Source: Larix kaempferi (lineage: Eukaryota > Streptophyta > Pinopsida > Pinales > Pinaceae). From it: a stretch of DNA of 64,000 nucleotides. Where the stretch lies: assembly GCA_027924585.1 (NCBI GenBank), contig BSBM01000602.1, positions 3,781,501 to 3,845,500 of the forward strand, written 5' to 3'. The notes beneath the pieces were generated by a model that saw nothing but the letters and a program-made list of their open reading frames with translations, was not told the origin of the DNA and made no database searches. How positions within the stretch are numbered: the first letter of the stretch is position 1; each line of letters starts with the position of its first letter. A program made the translations under genes and the position numbers. Shown piece by piece: positions 47,341 through 58,860 of this stretch.

Positions 47341-48800
47341 TCTCAATGGATAAGTATTTATAAATCACATCCTTATAATTAAGATGAAGACATAAATATT
47401 GTTAGTTGTGAATTTTAAGTTTTTATTTTTTATTTAATTTATAGTTTTAAACAAATATTTTTTTTTTAAAGTCCACCAAGAGGGAATTTAAGAAATAAAA
47501 TACAATACAAAACATATTTTTCATTTTTCATTTTCAAAGTATTCGACCAGCTTAATCGTTTTATTTATTTAGTAATATGTAGGAAATAGTTTAAAAGAAC
47601 AACTAAACTAATAACGAGTCATCTTAGGTTGACTTCATACGAAAAAAAATAGTCACTAATAAATAATAAAGGTTGTCAAATGAGGACACTAATGTGGGTC
47701 CTCGGACATTCTAAAAGAGGTGAGTTTGTTTGCCAATATTTTATAAAATAAGTTCTTTTGTTCAATTATCTACTATCATGACTTACACAAGCCCAACTTA
47801 AAAGTAATCAATGTAATCTATTTACCACTCAAATCATCACGTAAAATAACTTAAAAAATAATCAATATAATCTATCTACCCATGAGACCATGTACATGTA
47901 CAAGTACACAAAACTCTCTTTCCCACCAAGACCATGGTTAAAAAAGTTAATTAGACAAGTTTCAAAAATCACATTACTCAAAATAAAATTGAGTTCACAA
48001 ATATCTTTCAAAGACATATATGTCAAAAGGAGAGCTTTAAATTTGAAAATACATCATTCATGAAAATTGAACTCTTTGGAACAAATCTCATACTACTATT
48101 CATTAACCAACATATTACCTATTTACGTTGAACATTATTGAGAAGCAATTTATTTTACGAACTATTTGGAGTAAACAACTAAAAATTGATAGATATTATT
48201 TATTGGTATCTGAATATTATTTGAAGCAATTTAGTAGCTATAGATTGAGAAGTAGAAAAGGGAATTAAGAATATTTACTTTTATAGATTTTGAGTAAGTG
48301 TTCTCTATAAACTATAAATAAAAGGGGATATTGAAGAAAACCTTACAAGTGTCATTAGTGATTATATATTCAAATCCACATTTGAGGTATGCTCCTTAGC
48401 CAGTTTAAATCTAGAAATTCTCATGTAGGTGTGATTCCTCAAAATTTGGTAATGAGCTCATTGGTTTGAACGACTTCGCCACTTCAAGGTAAAAACAAGA
48501 ACATGGGTATTGATGGGAATAATGTTGTTATAGTGAAGACAACCTCCATTATCTCAATTAAACTAAGTTCAATATTTTTTGGTTATAGATTTACTTATTT
48601 AGGGATTAATCTTATATATATGTGTATGGGAAGTCAAAGGGGTAGTAGAGGATAGATAATAGAGAAGAGGGGCTAAGATAGTAAGACTCCTTCATGCTTT
48701 GTAATCTTATGGAAACTCTTAAGTTAATGATAAAGATTCATCCTTGAATTTCTGAGCTAGATCATGTAATTTCCTACAACGCATCCCGGCTAGGATGGCT

Positions 48801-48860
48801 TCCTAACTTGGGTATGCAGATACATAGTTTCCTAACCTTAGTATACAGATACATAGTTAG
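48801..48860. repeat. Two-copy tandem repeat, period 29
   Basis: The block tcctaac-t-g-tatgcagat is repeated at 48801 and 48830 with few changes. Confidence 0.8.
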
Positions 48861-49211
48861 GTAGTTGATTTATTTTGTTTATTTCTGCAGTTGTGCATTT
48901 CTAGATTTGGATTTGATTATTGTGTGTACTTTATAGATTTGATTTGGACCATTTAATTTCATAACTTGTAAATATTAACTTTGATTAATAAGTTATATTC
49001 TTTCATACTTTTTGCCATTACTCTATTTTCCCATTCTTGAAGCAAGTGAAATTAATAGTGAGATCCCTTGGTTCGGTGTGTCAATGTTATTATCAAAAAT
49101 CTTAACGAACTATTATTGCAGGAATTCCAACAAGAATAAGGTTACATGACTTGGAATATCAGTCTTAAGTTTCCTGGGTTTGATTTCATTTTGCAAGTAT
49201 TCCTTGACCTA

Positions 49212-49583
49212 GTTTGAAATGTCTATGCTTGATTAAGTCACAAAAACAAAGTAAATATATTGAGTAGGGTATATAGTGAAGAGATTATATGAATATTGTC
49301 TCTCATAGTACATAGTCACATGTCTGTGTTTTTTTAGCAAAGCTTAACTTTCACACTTAACTTTTCATTTATGTAACCAACTGATCAAGCAAATTGTGTT
49401 TGAAATGTCTATGCTTGATTAAGTCACAAAAACTAAGTAAGATATTGAGTAGGGTATATGTGAAGATATTATAGGAATATTTTTTCTCATAGTACATAAT
49501 CATATGTCTGGGTTTTTTTAGCAATCTTAACTTTCACATTTAACTTTTCATTTATGGAACCAACTGATCAAGCATATTGTGTT
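49212..49583. repeat. Two-copy tandem repeat, period 186
   Basis: Copies begin gtttgaaatgtctatgcttg at 49212 and 49398 and run through to ccaactgatcaagca. Confidence 0.9.
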
Positions 49584-50551
49584 TTGAGGTTGACTTGAAA
49601 TTTGGTTTTATGCTTTGTAAGTCTGGAGGAGTCTATTGAAATAATTTAAAGAACTATCTAAAGATGTTACAAGAATATTCCTTACAAAAGAATAAAAAAT
49701 TGTGACTCAAATAGACAACATAGCTTTATTGTTTCTTCTCGATTCATGAACTTGGTTTATTAAGCAGTTTACCTTTAATTTAGTAGAATGGCTTAACATG
49801 GTTTCTTTTCCTAATCTTGTGTATATTTTGTTAGCATCTCATAAGTCTACGAGCTCCTAGATTGATAATGACTAAATTTATGCATATAAATTTATCGACA
49901 TTTTTTGGCACCCATTTCCAAGGAGATGCTAAGGGATTAAGCATTGGAAAAAAATAGTTCCTTTATTTTCCCTTTTTTAATATGAATTTTGGATGTGCTA
50001 ACATTTTGGATGTAGTGAGATATTGAAGATGAGAGGAGAGGTAAAAACCTATGCATTCCATAACATTCTACCCATAGATAGCACGTATCCTATTTCATTA
50101 GTAAAAATGCCAAAATATGCTTTTAAGATGCTTTCTTTGTAATAAGATCCTTTTTTTTATTGGTTAAAATTCTCCACATGGTTGATGAAATAATATTTTT
50201 TATTGTGAAGACGGTGAGTGAGTCAACTAAATCGCAAAAGTATTTGGCCAGAAAAGTTTTAATGGGCACCATTTCTCGGCAAATCGGGACATTTTTCGGC
50301 AAATAAAAGAGTTAACGCAGGTTCAACATGAGTTAGGCAGCTACGAAGGTGGGTGTAAGAGTCTTGAATCTATAAATTGCATTCAATAACCAGTCTAATC
50401 TAGGAGTGAAACCTGGAAGTAAAATAGTTTTTAATTTCTAAGAACTTAAGAAAAAGGTGGTGCATTTATGTGATAGGAGTGGTGGAGTATACATTCCTGA
50501 GCATGATCTGACTGGTAAAAACTGAGAAACTTATCCGCATTCACACCCAAT

Positions 50552-50760
50552 CACCCATTTGGCAAGGAACCGAAAAATAATCCAGGGAAGAAATTAAACC
50601 TATAACGATTTTTAAAAAAAATCATGGAAGAAATAGTATTGGGAATGTTTCGATCACCCATTTGGCAGGGAACTGAAAAATCATCCAAGGAAGAAATTAA
50701 ACTAATAATCATTTTTTTTTTAAAATTATGGAAGAAATAATATTGGGAATGTTTTTCAAA
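50552..50760. repeat. Two-copy tandem repeat, period 103
   Basis: Copies begin cacccatttggca at 50552 and 50655 and end attgggaatgttt. Confidence 0.9.
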
Positions 50761-51162
50761 AATAATTTTTTTTTGGCGGTGATATTTGGCATGGTGATGA
50801 AAGAATGAAAACATGCTATTGTATCAGTCCTTACCTTTGGCCATCAAGACGACTCACAGCAAAGACAATTCCTGAAAATTCATCGAAGAAAAAACTTCTT
50901 TTGAAAATTTCATTGGGTAGAAGGTATGTCGTGCAGGCTAGAAAATTCATCTGAATTCTGAATTTAACAGTGATTATATAAAATGATTGATTGACTCTCT
51001 AAATTTATGGAAATGATTTTTTTATTGAATGCAATGAGATGTTAGTTACTTAAGCCCTTTTTTTCAACACAACCAATTTTTCCTATGGTGAGCATGTTTC
51101 TTTTAGGGTGGAAAACAAGCAGAATGGTTGTTTTGGCGGGAAAATATCTCCTTTACCAAAGA

Positions 51163-51460
51163 ATTTCTTGCACATGTGACTATCAGGAAGTAAACTGAAA
51201 CCATCATTGGATAGCTACTTCAACAAGGAACAAGTTCATGTCAACTGATGAATTCATCCCCACAAGGACAGTTCTTGGAGGGCATTTCCAAATAGCCCCT
51301 TAACCTTGTGATTTTAACACATAGCCTAATTTCACCTGTTCTTAATATGCAAAACAAGTTTTTTCTCACTTTGGTAGGTTAATTTCTTGCACATGTGACC
51401 ATCATAAGGAAAACTGAAAGCATGGTTGGATAACCACTTCAACGAGGAACAAATACATTC
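51163..51460. repeat. Two-copy repeat, spacing 220
   Basis: ttcttgcacatgtgac and the following 70 or so bases occur at 51164 and 51384. Confidence 0.8.
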
Positions 51461-51699
51461 CACCCTTCAAATTTTTTGATAGACACAAATCATCTGACGG
51501 GCATTTGAAACCAGCTTTTTAAACTACTAATTCAACACTTGGACAAAAAATTGTCAAACCCTAGGGTAACATGAGAGTTTTATTTTCATCAAATTGGAAG
51601 TGTGAGACACCCAATGGATAGAGGCCAACAAGGTGATTCCATCCAGACAACTTTCATCCTTTGAAACTTCTTTCTCTCTCCTCGATGAGCATTTTTCTG

Positions 51700-54001
51700 G
51701 AGCAGTGCAAATCAAGCCTGGAGGCACTATTGGCAGATCAATATATTAACCTATAGAGACTCTCTGGAAAAACCAATGATATTGTTGGATGCACAAATAA
51801 ACAGTCTAGAGACCCATACCCTAAAAATGTTTTAAGACATCAACCATAGGAAATGGTGGGCATTTTACTGAGGTCACTCAGGATTTTCGTAGAATACTGC
51901 CACTCAGATTCTTGAAGACGCAGCCAAGAATAAGTTACCTGTAGAGGAGCAGTTTAGGAAGTTCGTAGCAACAAATAAGCGCAAGACACCCAAAATTCTT
52001 GTCAAGAAACCAAAACTTCTGGTCGAACCTCATGTCGACCTAACCATTATGTCCCCTCCTACTTCCCCGACCAGAATAGAGGAAGATACCCCTTTAGCAT
52101 TAACTAACCCCGTTAACCTAGCAGATGTTGTTTTGAGTCAATTTATCGCCAACCTCCCGACGCTATGTCCCAACTGGCGCGAGATGGTCATTCAGCAACC
52201 AATCTTTGCAACCACACTAGCCATTCTGCTTAACTTGGCTCCCCCTGACACTATTCAAACCAACAATTTACCTTTACCATCGACAGTACCAGAAGTTGTC
52301 GGTCACAAAAAGGTCCATCATGTCAAAAACCCCAACCAATAGGTCTAATTTATTCACAACAAACAATTGTTTATACCCCTCTTCCAGCCACACCATTACA
52401 ACAACAAGTGAGTCCACCTCGACCTGCAGATGATCATAGTGAAAAATCCCCACGAGTCATTACTTCCCAAGTCGAGTCTGTAGTTCAAGAAATTGAGTCA
52501 AGTCTAGTCGGTCCGAGTCCGTTTGGCAGTACCACTTCATTGAGTCCACTTACGACATTAGTCGACCCTCCATCTTTCTCGACAAGTCAGTCGAGTCTCC
52601 CTGCCAACGGATCCAAGTCTATTCCAGTGATACAACAGCAAAACAAAGAAGCAATAGTGATAGAAGCAGTTGAAGCCACCTCAGCTAAATCCAAGGAACC
52701 AGCTGCAACTCAAGATATTGCAGCCAACATGACAGAATCACCAGAACAAACCAACATTCAAGACACTAGTACAAGCAATATTGATACATCCAGCATACCA
52801 GCAAATATTCCACTAAGTGTCGGAACTGTTGAACATGAAATTCCAGTTACCACAGTAGCAGAGCCAAGTACACAAGTCTAGGAAGAACAAGCTATTGCTA
52901 GCACACAAGCAGCCTTCGACATTCATCCAGCAACAACCGACAAAGAAAAGGGACCAGAACAACAACTCATAAGTAAAGAAAAAGAAAAAGAGAAAAGCAG
53001 TCAGAAGAACACAAAGAAAAGAAGCGTAAAGAAAGAGAACTTCAGCAGCAATTACAAAGGAAACAACAACAGCAAATTCAATCAGAAAACACTGAGTCTC
53101 AGTTTACTTGGATCAATTTGGAGCCACTTCCAGTTATCAGCCACATTTGGCATCCCAAGAAGAGCTTGATTTGATTGAAGATGCAATCTTCCGAGAACAG
53201 AGACATCGTCGAAAGGAGACGAAAAACCAGATACAACAGCTATAGGAAGAAAAGACTGCATTTCTTGTTAAGTGTGAAGACTTAGCTCAGCAAGTCATCC
53301 CACTTCCATCAAGTCCTGACACGGCATCACCTCTCGACAGAGCATATCAGTTATTCGAGTCGGTCGTGTCGATGCTACAATCCAAGCTTCTCAAGAAACA
53401 ACAGGACCAAGCTGTCAAAGTATCCTCCCTCATGGAAAATCAGTTTACGACCTTCACAGAAGCTCTCAATTTACTCAAGTAGTATGATACTCAAGCAGAA
53501 AAACTTGCTGAAGTTTTGAACAACTAGTATGTACATTACGACGAAGTATACAAAGAACTTCAAAAGACAAGAACGGTCTTGGGAAACCTTCACCGTTAGC
53601 GTCTGCATGCAACAAAAGCACTTATTGAAATCCTGGATAATCATATCATCATGGAAAATAGAAAGTTGGACAAACTAGAAAAGAAGGAAGCACAATGGAT
53701 ATCTCAAGCATGCTGTGGCCTCTCCAAACTTGAAGAAATTCAGCCCCAACTCCGACATTTACTTGTTGTTTCCCGAGAAACAATTACCATATTTGGACCT
53801 GACATGGTTAACTTGCAGGCTACATCCACCCATGAAAAGATGGAAAACTTGTCAAAGCTCACGACCTTAACTGTCGACATTCAAAATTTGTTGCACACTT
53901 GGGAGGAGTTCCAACACCACCTCTCTATTTCTGTTGAAGTTATTCTTGAAGTCTGCTTGCAGATATCTAATGTTACCAGCTCCAACTTACCTTCATCATA
54001 A
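51700..54001 (+). pseudogene. Element G: decayed accessory protein next to an LTR (low-complexity and coiled coil)
   Basis: Coding-like blocks in order: RDSLEKPMILLDAQINSLE and HRKWWAFY; then ILEDAAKNKLPVEEQFRKF and a basic PKILVKKPKLL; a Ser/Thr/Pro/Gln-rich region (52049-52881); a Lys/Gln/Glu-rich helix (HKEKKRKERELQQQLQ); and a long coiled-coil end with LDRAYQLFESVVSML and WISQACCGLSKLEEI, ending at 54001. At least two frameshifts and seven stops break it. It is less AT-rich than its flanks and lies about 60 bases before a polypurine tract and LTR. I do not recognise the family. It could be an extra 3' protein of the retrotransposon, or the sole protein of a non-autonomous one. Confidence 0.6.
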
Positions 54002-54063
54002 CCGTCTTAGTGATTCTTTTTGTATTTTGATCTCTCCATTTCTTAGGGATGAATAAATATTTT

Positions 54064-54076
54064 GAGGTGGGGGAGA
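54064..54076 (+). promoter_or_regulatory. Element G polypurine tract
   Basis: gaggtgggggaga directly before the TGTTGG start of the LTR. Confidence 0.8.
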
Positions 54077-54411
54077 TGTTGGAGGGGCCTAGGTCAGCTT
54101 GTTGACTAGGCCCTCCGCCCAACCACTCTGAAGTATATGTCGACAGGTCGGGTCGGCTAGTATATAGGTCGGGTCAGTCGGCAAGACCAACAGAGGGTTA
54201 TGTAACTGTATTGAACTATATATATATATATAGTTTGTTGAGCCGATGTACTAGTTAGATTGGTTCTATGATGTATTCTGCTCTTGTTGGTTAATACAAA
54301 GGTTTGTGCTTCTCTCTATCTATCTCGTCTCTTGTATCTGTATCATTTTGTATGCTTGCTTATGTCATATAATGTATCTATGGTAACCACTTGAACCTTG
54401 GGACTACAACA
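54077..54411 (+). repeat. Element G 3' LTR, 335 bases
   Basis: Starts TGTTGGAGGG and ends GGACTACAACA, giving TGTTG/CAACA inverted ends. It contains a TA-rich box (54218-54233) suited to a TATA element. No partner LTR is in the window, so the end rests on the terminal bases. Confidence 0.7.
54085..54113. other. Hairpin near the start of the element G LTR
   Basis: The arms gggcctaggtca and tgactaggccc pair with one bulged base around a six-base loop. They lie eight bases into the LTR. Confidence 0.65.
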
Positions 54412-57400
54412 GTTCTTACACGGTCAATTACCAATTATATGATGATGTGTGATGTCCTCTTCTCCTGGGTCTTCGACATGGTTGAGTTAGATCGTCTTCT
54501 CAAGGGACTGGACACCCCTTGATGGAGCCACTAACGCCTGACCTTAGGAGTAGTCTAGAGGACCACATGATCACATCATCCGTGTGGAATTTTCATTTTA
54601 CAGTGATGATGGACTTTCAGGTTATATGGAACACTGGTACATTTGAGAGAGAGATGATTGGTTGTACCCCACCTTGGTTGATTGACTTTTGGTCCTTTCA
54701 TTTTGTTGATAATATTTTTGTGGTACCTTTCCTTTTACCTTTTGGGTCTTTTACTCATCTTGAGTAATATTTTGATTTGTACCACCTTTTATGTTTTTGG
54801 TCTTATGGGTACTATGGTAGTTTGTCCACATTTGAGGTGCACCCCCTTAGTCCAAATGGTTATGAGTCTTTATACCTACTTCGTACCACTCTCCAGACCT
54901 TAGTTAGGAAGATTGCTTGCTAGCATACCTTTTAGAGGTCCTATTTGAGTTACAAGAGGTAGTTAGAAGGAGCTATTGCATATAAGAGGTAGTTACAAGG
55001 AGCTATTGCATATATTTGACATTATTTGACCTTCCATCTCTTTGGCATGTCAAATAAAGGGTATTTACAATGAGTTATTGCAATATGTTTTGACCTTATT
55101 TGTACCTTCCCCACAATGGTTGATTTACTTTTGGTCCTTACACCCTGTTGTTTATTGGTCTTGTGGTACCTTGTCCTTTCATTTTGTTGATAATTTTTTT
55201 GTTGTACCTTACCTCTTACCTTTTGGGTCTTTTACTCATCTTGAGTTATCTTTTGATTTGTACTGCCTTTTATGTTTTTGGTCTTATGGGTATAACTATG
55301 GTAGTTTGTCCACATTTGAGGTAGTACACCCCCTTAGTCCTAAGGGTTATGAGTGTTTATAACCACTCTTTTCTTTTTGACTTGTACCTTACTGGTTGGT
55401 CTTTGTACCCTTTGATTCGTCCTTGTACCTTACTAGAGGTCGTGAGTCTCTTTGGCCTCAGTCTGCTGGTTGTCAGCTCATATATGAGGGCCAAAATCTT
55501 GTATGTGTAGATTGGACTGAGTTTTTAAGTTATTTTGTTTTTTTTACTGACCTTTGTTTTATATGCTGAGATATTGTGTGTAGTTCTTGATATGTGGTTA
55601 TATATATTTGTTGATTTTTATTTGTGATGCTGAGACTTATTAAGGGATGATATTTATTGTGATTGTACTAAGCCTTTTGACTGTCATTGAATTTATTTGA
55701 TTGACTATACCATATCCCAATCATCCCTCTCTCTGGTTTGCACTAACCCTCTAATAGGGTCACTTGGTTCCTAGAGTTGACTGGCCTCTAAGAGGCACAT
55801 TCATTTCTGAAAGTAACTCTTCTGAGTATATTATAGGAAACATCTACACCCAGGTAAGTATCTTCACATATTTATTTTCTTGTAAATTAAAACAGTTTAT
55901 TATTACATGTTACTGAAGATTATTTTGGAGAATAAGTGTCCTGACTATGGGACAATAACAAATATCTATTCAACAACATATGAGATATTCTTGGCACTAG
56001 GTGGGAAAATAATTATACACCTTCAATTACCAAGTACTATAGTGATGAGTGACTTAATGAAAAGCATGCAAATTCCTTCATTTAATAGGATATATTAGGA
56101 CAAAGCCATCCTTGAGAGGTGGAGAATGGATTTGTAGATTTTTCCACTAAAATTGAGAGATTTAGATGTTACAACATGATAGGGACATGGGATTAAGAAG
56201 GTATATGATTAATCGGAAACACATGGGGTAGCATACACTATTTTAAAATAAGTCATCACAAGGTTCCTTTCTTAGGTTAGATCATCCTTTTGTTACAAGA
56301 GGAATTAGTGCACATATGAGAACGTGAACACTTTGAAAAACAACCATCTTGAATATTCAAGAGAAGAGAGAAGAGGAATTCACGAATGTTCACAAAAACC
56401 TTTATCTTATATATAGGACAAGGTAAGAGTGGTCAAAGGGAAGGACATAGATGGAGGAATTTCCTATCGATATGGGTTTGGAGGATCATTAATCAGCTGT
56501 GTATAGGAGGATCATTAATCAACGATGATTTTCTTCTACATTTTTTTTCATTGGGATTCCCATCCATTGTATCAATGTATCTATTACTGAATACAATACA
56601 TTTTGATGACATCGAATGAAAAAATACAGTTTATGGTTCTCTTATCACTCAAAACTGTCCTTGACAAATTTAGTCCCAAGGGGATCGAACGAACACTTAT
56701 CCTAAACTGACAATATCACCTCACATAGTCCCATAGCATTGGGTTTTTTCCATTTGTAACTTAGGGCATGGATATTTACATAATATTTGCATACAATCCA
56801 CATTATCATCATTTTTGTTTTCTTCTAGTATGGTAAAAAACGATTCATTATAAAAACACCCATTCTCAATATGGACAACCTTAGGTCTAGGAGTAGGACT
56901 GAAAGCTACCATTTTTCAAAACAACTTACATGTTTACGGGTTCGTCGTTGCTTGATTCAATTACTTTTAGTCCTCTAAGAAGACCATGCTTGATTACAAA
57001 ACTACCCATGTGTTACCAATATTCAATGAGTTCATCCTTTTCCTTATGAATATTTTAGTTTAAATTTTGAATAAGATTATACAAGTTTCACATTATATAA
57101 AATATTGTTTTTCAAGATTTGTGAACACTTATTAACCACCTCAAAGATCTTAGTTTTGAAGGTCATGAAAACTTTTAGAAGTTTTCCATAATGGTTAATT
57201 ATTTTTATTTTATATTATTATTGCTAAATATAAATATCTTACTAAATGTGAGTCTAACTCAATGATCTAGGTGATGAACCCAAACTGATGGGATGAGAGA
57301 GACTTTAGGGACATGACGACAAAGTTAGTTAGATGGTGTGATATGGGACTCGAGACCCAAAGGAGAAATAAAAGATAGCTCATAATTGCATGAATTTCTA

Positions 57401-57437
57401 ATCCTAAGAAAGATAAAGAGATCCTCTTCCTCATCCC
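54412..57437. other. Unassigned stretch between element G and the SET sequence
   Basis: T-rich on the plus strand, with a two-copy duplication (54690-55362). Open frames here arise from the T-rich repeats and show no domain. 55500-57437 shows nothing I can name. Confidence 0.4.
54690..55362. repeat. Two-copy tandem repeat, period 481
   Basis: tcctttcattttgttgataa occurs at 54693 and 55174. Similarity continues through gtttttggtcttatgggta and tttgtccacatttgaggt. Confidence 0.88.
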
Positions 57438-58265
57438 TTGAATGCCTACATTTTGAGAAAGGGAATGTGGTACAAGTCACCTTATAAAAGGCACTACACG
57501 TCACCTTTTAAGAGGCACTGTTCCTTGAGGTCCTATCTAAACGTTTTTCCCATGGTGCAAGGAGAACCAAACAAGTATTTTTTAGATCTATCTTCCTCAA
57601 GCGAGGGGAGTTTAGGAAGGCTAGAGGAAAGTGAGACATCCAATAGGTCTATAGGAGTTTTATCAACTAGATGTCAAAAGATCAGAAGAAAATTCCATAA
57701 ACGGATGGAATTTTTTCTTGCTGAAGGGGGGTCATGTTCCTGTGATGATGAGACAATAGGCGACATCGAGGTGCCCTTGAGGTACAGACATATAGTGAAA
57801 CAATGGGTACCCAAGGATCTTCCTCAACTGAACACAAATTTTTGTGTGAACAAGAGGATATATCGAATTGCACCAACGTCATTACATGGTTTGGGGTTGT
57901 TTTGCATGGATGGCATAAAGGTCGGTTACAGCAGATGTACAGAATTGATGGAGTATGTTGGACCCTGTTAAACTACAAAGATTGGATGTGCCTGGTCCAA
58001 TATAAACGAAGTTTGCGTAGATATGGATTGTCAACAAACTATTTACAGTTTAAAGACAAAGATAAAAATAAAGGAGCAACATTGTACATTGGTGGAAGGC
58101 TAAAGGCCACATGGAATATTGCGGGGTATATAAACAGTACACAACCAGGGTCTACAATTAAGCAACCCAACTGCGAATTTGAGGGGCGTGAAGGAAACCG
58201 TTTTTTTTGTATGTGCCATTAAATCAATATCTGCAGGGGAAGAGTTGCTTATTAATTACTATTGA
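57438..58265 (+). pseudogene. H: SET-domain protein sequence with two frameshifts
   Basis: Frame one (57438-57971) has a 130-residue unassigned N-terminal part, then RIAPTSLHGLGLFCMDGIKV and TELMEYVGP, the start of a SET domain. A frameshift near 57968 leads to GATLYIGGRLKATWNIAGYI, QPNCEFEGREGNRFF. A second one in a run of eight T (58201-58208) leads to AIKSISAGEELLINYY and a TGA stop at 58263-58265. These fit the SET N-terminal GxG-like, NC-F and GEEL-DY-type motifs; in the last the usual Asp reads Asn. SET proteins transfer methyl groups to lysine. No pre-SET or post-SET zinc domain is seen. The start is the first ATG of the open frame; it could be one exon of a longer gene. Confidence 0.75.
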
Positions 58266-58305
58266 TGTATTTGTAACTTCAGAATATATTTCATATATCT
58301 ATATT

Positions 58306-58396
58306 GTATTCCTATAGAGATGTTATTATTCCTCTATACGGAAGTGTTTGTATTCCTATAGAGATGTTATCATTCCTCTATACGGAAGTGTCGTCA
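58306..58396. repeat. Two-copy tandem repeat, period 44
   Basis: gtattcctatagagatgtta with its continuation cattcctctatacggaagtg occurs at 58306 and 58350. Confidence 0.9.
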
Positions 58397-58424
58397 TTTA
58401 TATTGTAAGTGTCGTAACTTATAC

Positions 58425-58848
58425 TTGATGGGTTATTAGACCACCCTATTGGGGGTCGGCCCTGTCACCATTATGTTATGTGGTTAAGTTAAGGTCGACC
58501 TAGTAAAGGTTATTAGGCAAGTCAAGTCAAGTATAAATACAGTGCGGGAGGCACTCTATTTTATCATTCACTTTCTCACTCATACTCTCATTGGAGAGTG
58601 GCGCACTTATGGAGGAGGAGAAGCTGCTACTAGGAGAAGACTATCTCTTATGCTTTGGTTGTATCATTGCTCTATCTATCTCTGAGGAAGTTGCGTGGTT
58701 TTTCACCTTCTTGGTTTTCCCTGGTGAAACTCTGTGTCTCTTATGTGCTTGCATTATTGTGTCCATGTTTGATATGCTGTAGATATGTTGTACATGTTAT
58801 TCTCTCAGTTAAGATCCTAGATCAGATTGAAATTCTGAAAAACTAACA
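58425..58848 (+). repeat. Element I: Ty1/copia-like 5' LTR (start uncertain)
   Basis: Ends CTAACA at 58848, directly before a primer-binding site. TATAAATA lies at 58532-58539. The start may be TGATGGGTTA at 58425, or TGATGTATTT at 58263, where the SET stop codon ends the coding frame. No second LTR is in the window to decide. Confidence 0.6.
58532..58539 (+). promoter_or_regulatory. TATA box of the element I LTR
   Basis: TATAAATA in the context aagtataaatacag. Confidence 0.6.
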
Positions 58849-58860
58849 TGGTATCAAAGC
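58849..58860 (+). promoter_or_regulatory. Element I primer-binding site (initiator tRNA-Met type)
   Basis: TGGTATCAAAGC lies directly after the LTR end. It is the same 12-base site as in element B. Confidence 0.85.

Larger units (their letters stand above)
47341..51660. other. AT-rich stretch with small tandem duplications, no gene recognised
   Basis: No conserved domain in any frame. It holds four two-copy duplications, listed separately at 48801, 49212, 50552 and 51163. Part of it may be the 5' side of element G. Confidence 0.45.

Noticed and set aside
54519-55362. Plus-strand frames rich in Phe, Leu and Trp, resembling membrane segments.
   Set aside because: They come from the T-rich 481-base tandem repeat and lack any conserved motif.
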